Of a stretch of DNA of 22,362 bases, positions 20,202 to 22,362 are shown one piece after another. The stretch is from contig JADGJG010000370.1 in assembly GCA_027596195.1 (NCBI GenBank), positions 1 through 22,362 on the forward strand, written 5' to 3'. The notes below the pieces were generated by a model. The model made no database searches. It saw only the letters and a list, made by a program, of their open reading frames with translations, and had not been told where the DNA came from. The position numbers were made by a program, and so were the translations under genes. How positions within the stretch are numbered: the stretch's first letter is position 1; the number at the start of each line of letters is the position of its first letter. This DNA comes from Podochytrium sp. JEL0797 (taxonomy: Eukaryota; Chytridiomycota; Chytridiomycetes; Chytridiales; Chytriomycetaceae).

Positions 20202-21266
20202 ATGGAATCGCCCAAAGTCGACGATTTATGGTTCACACTTGGCTGCTACCTCCCGATCGCCGAGGCAATCTTTGAGTTTCTGGTGGTCCTCTTTGTTCTC
20301 TTCTTCATCACACGCTGCGAAATCCCAGCAAAGAAACTACCGGTTTCTTTCAAAACCGTGTTCACAAAAATGAACAGCGTGTTCCTTTTGATGAGCTCCT
20401 TCTCTATCGTCTACAGGGGGTTTCTCTCACTTTACAACGCGTCTGAGCGCAAGTCAGCACTGGCCTTCGGCGGATACACCTTTTCTATGGCTCTCCTAGA
20501 AACGTCATTCGTATACTATTGCTGGATCCGCGCCAGCGATATTGTCAAACGACAAACCGACCCTTTCACATTTAAGACGATCGGGCTCCTCATAACGATT
20601 TTGCCAGCGGCCGACATGCTCCCCTTCTTTCTGCTCATATTGCGCGACCGCGAAACCAGCGCGCTGCAAACAGATACCCAGCTCTTTCAAATCGTCTATA
20701 TTCTTGTAGCGGGACTCGGGGCCTTCGTTTCGCTCATCATTGACGTGTTCTTTATTCTTTCTTTTGTCGCTTACATACGCAAAACGGAGCGTGACACGCA
20801 GGGTGTTCTCGGCGTCGCGTCCGACATTCAAAAGTATTCCTTGATTGCGCGGTACGGGCTCTTCACGACCTGGTGCGTCTTTTTGGTGTGTGCGTGCTTC
20901 GCATGTAGTGTGGTGGCTGAGATTGTGGATCCTGCATTGACGCTGGGGGGCGCGTGCAGAACCCTGTATTATGTGGGATGGCTGGCCAAGGATTTGTGGA
21001 TTGATCTTTCGGGGTGCGCAATTGTGCTGATGAAGATTGAGCTACATTGTTTGGAGGTCGGGTGGGACGAGGCAGTCAAATCTCACGCGTGGCTCAAGGT
21101 GGTTCGGTGGGGTTTGGGGCGTGAAGGGAGTGTTGGGGGGGTTGGAATAGGTTCGTTAAGGGGAGCTGAAGGAGTCAAGAGTGCGGCAACAAGCACGAAG
21201 CATCGTGCCGCAAGTTTGACAGAAAAAAAGCAACGCAATGGGGCAATTATTCATGCGGCTCTTTGA
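20202..21266 (+). CDS. Seven-helix membrane protein, orphan receptor-like (354 aa, no introns)
   Basis: A single uninterrupted frame from ATG 20202 to TGA 21264-21266. Seven hydrophobic helices are visible at about 13-37, 58-78, 88-108, 125-147, 163-192, 214-241 and 255-280. The N-terminus is short (12 residues) and the C-terminal tail about 74 residues, basic and Ser/Gly-rich (KHRAASLTEKKQRNG), a pattern typical of a G-protein-coupled receptor with a cytosolic tail. I see no DRY or NPxxY motif and no match to rhodopsin, Ste2/Ste3 or PQ-loop families, so the receptor role is inference from topology. The loop between helices 5 and 6 is Arg/Lys-containing (YIRKTERDTQ). It stands out as intronless among split genes. 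Confidence 0.8.
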   Translation: MESPKVDDLWFTLGCYLPIAEAIFEFLVVLFVLFFITRCEIPAKKLPVSFKTVFTKMNSVFLLMSSFSIVYRGFLSLYNASERKSALAFGGYTFSMALLETSFVYYCWIRASDIVKRQTDPFTFKTIGLLITILPAADMLPFFLLILRDRETSALQTDTQLFQIVYILVAGLGAFVSLIIDVFFILSFVAYIRKTERDTQGVLGVASDIQKYSLIARYGLFTTWCVFLVCACFACSVVAEIVDPALTLGGACRTLYYVGWLAKDLWIDLSGCAIVLMKIELHCLEVGWDEAVKSHAWLKVVRWGLGREGSVGGVGIGSLRGAEGVKSAATSTKHRAASLTEKKQRNGAIIHAAL

Positions 21267-21477
21267 ATGATCTGTTGAATGATAAGGGCTACTATTGACG
21301 TATGGGAAAGGGAAGAGAGAAAAAGGAAGGAGAAAGAGAGGAAAGTTCATTTTTATAAAAGAATATAAAACCAGTACTATCATGTGACCATGGCCCAAAA
21401 GTTTCACTCTCGGTCCTTCGATTGGAACGCAAATATATATTCATAAAAAGGACAAAAAGAAACAAACAAAAACGCGT

Positions 21478-22362
21478 TCAATATCCACGACTGCTGCGAG
21501 AACGGCGAACACCAGCCTCACCACCTTGTTCGTCACAAGCAAGACGGAACGTGGCAAAAACGTAGGGATAAATCCTCTGGTACCAGTTACGCAGCGTGCT
21601 TCTCACAGCCAGACGCGGGGCCGTTGCCCAAGACGCTCCAAACACGATATCGTGCTTCCCGTCGCTGAAGAAAATAAAACGAATGTTAAAATCCGCACGA
21701 TAGAGTGTCTGACAAAAAGACCTTACAAAAAGTCTGACGAATAGCCCGGATACGACACACTCTTTTCATACCCTTCATGCGCCGCCATACAAGTTCCCGT
21801 CAACTCCCACCCGTTTCCAACGACCCCGTTCTCTTCGACATCCCGCGGCGTCCAACTCGCGAACCCAAAGTTGCCGGGCATCCCGTTCGTCTTGCCAAAC
21901 TTTCTGGCGCACACGAGTTCGAACTCGGAGGGGAGACGCCACGTCTTGCCGTCTTTTTTGCTCAATACTTGAGCATAGATGGCGGCTTGGGCACCTGAGC
22001 AGTATACGGGCCAGTTCGGTACGCGCGAGAGTTCAACGAGTCCGAATGCTGTTTTGACGTGGAGATTGTCGGGGGTCCATGTGGTGGGGCGGAGGTCCAT
22101 TTCGGGGAGGTGGGGTTGCGTTTCGGTGAGGAAGTAGAGGTACTCGCCGATTGTGACGGGACGTGACTGGAGTTTCGTGGTGCCGGACAAGAGGGGGGCC
22201 GGGATTGAAATTTCGCGGCGTTCTGGGTTTTCGTTGTCCCAGCCGAAGGTGTGGGTATCGGTCGATGTGAGGGAGGTGTCGGCGGATTCGGCGTCGTTGT
22301 GGCCGAGGGTGAGGGTGGTGATTTTGGCGGGGAAGGGGATGGGGAGGAGGGTGGCGGGTGGG
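21478..22362 (-). CDS. Egt1-like ergothioneine biosynthesis protein, C-terminal FGE-sulfatase domain (5' end outside window)
   Basis: Two exons visible on the minus strand: from the window edge (22362) to 21727, then 21664-21478 after a 62-nt GTAAGG-CAG intron, in phase. Residues in order: FGWDNENPE, an FGE signature; QSRPVTIGEY; WRLPSEFELVCARKFG; WELTGTCMAAHEGY; YPGYSSDFFDGKHDIVFG then ASWATAPR; and NWYQRIYPYVFATFRLACDE. The YPGY...DFFDGKH and WYQR.YPY pattern is that of the FGE-like sulfoxide synthase domain of fungal Egt1, which joins cysteine to trimethylhistidine on the way to ergothioneine. OvoA and other FGE-domain proteins are alternatives. The expected GGSWAT appears as GASWAT. The N-terminal methyltransferase and DinB parts would lie beyond the window, so fusion to them cannot be confirmed. 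Confidence 0.82.

Noticed and set aside
19505..20236. 243-codon minus-strand frame
   Set aside because: It lies antisense to the HEAT-like exons, has no recognisable similarity and is explained by the codon pattern of the opposite strand.

Overview
The window reads as nuclear DNA of a compact, intron-rich eukaryote, most likely a zoosporic (chytrid-type) fungus. This is inferred from gene content. There is a TTLL1-type tubulin glutamylase, which implies a motile cilium, beside a fungal-type Egt1-like FGE domain, a Pho89-type phosphate transporter and Stt4-type PI4K. Introns are mostly 44-79 nt with GT-AG ends, and intergenic gaps are short. I rebuilt the exons by hand. The FCP1 (10 exons), TTLL1 (8) and PI4K (25) models close perfectly in phase over about 11 kb, so the underlying sequence looks good and splice-phase arguments can be trusted.

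Layout, left to right: 3' half of a PiT/Pho89 phosphate symporter (+); a tRNA-Arg(ACG) (-) with several stem mismatches, sitting just behind TTLL1 (-, 1279-2950); FCP1 RNA polymerase II CTD phosphatase (-, 3258-5832); a ~1.16 kb segment bounded by a perfect 19-bp inverted repeat with TTAA at both ends (5857-7021), which looks like an inserted DNA element, holds an unidentified basic reading frame, and ends 24 bp before the FCP1 start codon; an F-box gene (+, 7341-8494) that looks broken unless three small introns are recognised; a nearly featureless gap; a complete type III PI 4-kinase (-, 8986-16000, 1811 aa); a small TPR protein (+) whose start codon lies 37 bp from the PI4K start; a WD40 plus HEAT-like protein (+, 16992-19948); an intronless seven-helix membrane protein (+, 20202-21266); and the C-terminal part of an Egt1-like ergothioneine enzyme (-, 21478 to the window end).

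The genes are not an operon or one pathway. Themes are ordinary cell housekeeping (phosphate uptake, CTD dephosphorylation, plasma-membrane PI4P) plus possible ciliary functions (TTLL1, perhaps the WD40-HEAT protein). I found no clear new multi-gene system. The most interesting items are the inverted-repeat element against the FCP1 start, the orphan seven-helix protein, the very tight divergent PI4K/TPR pair and the splice ambiguities of the WD40-HEAT gene.
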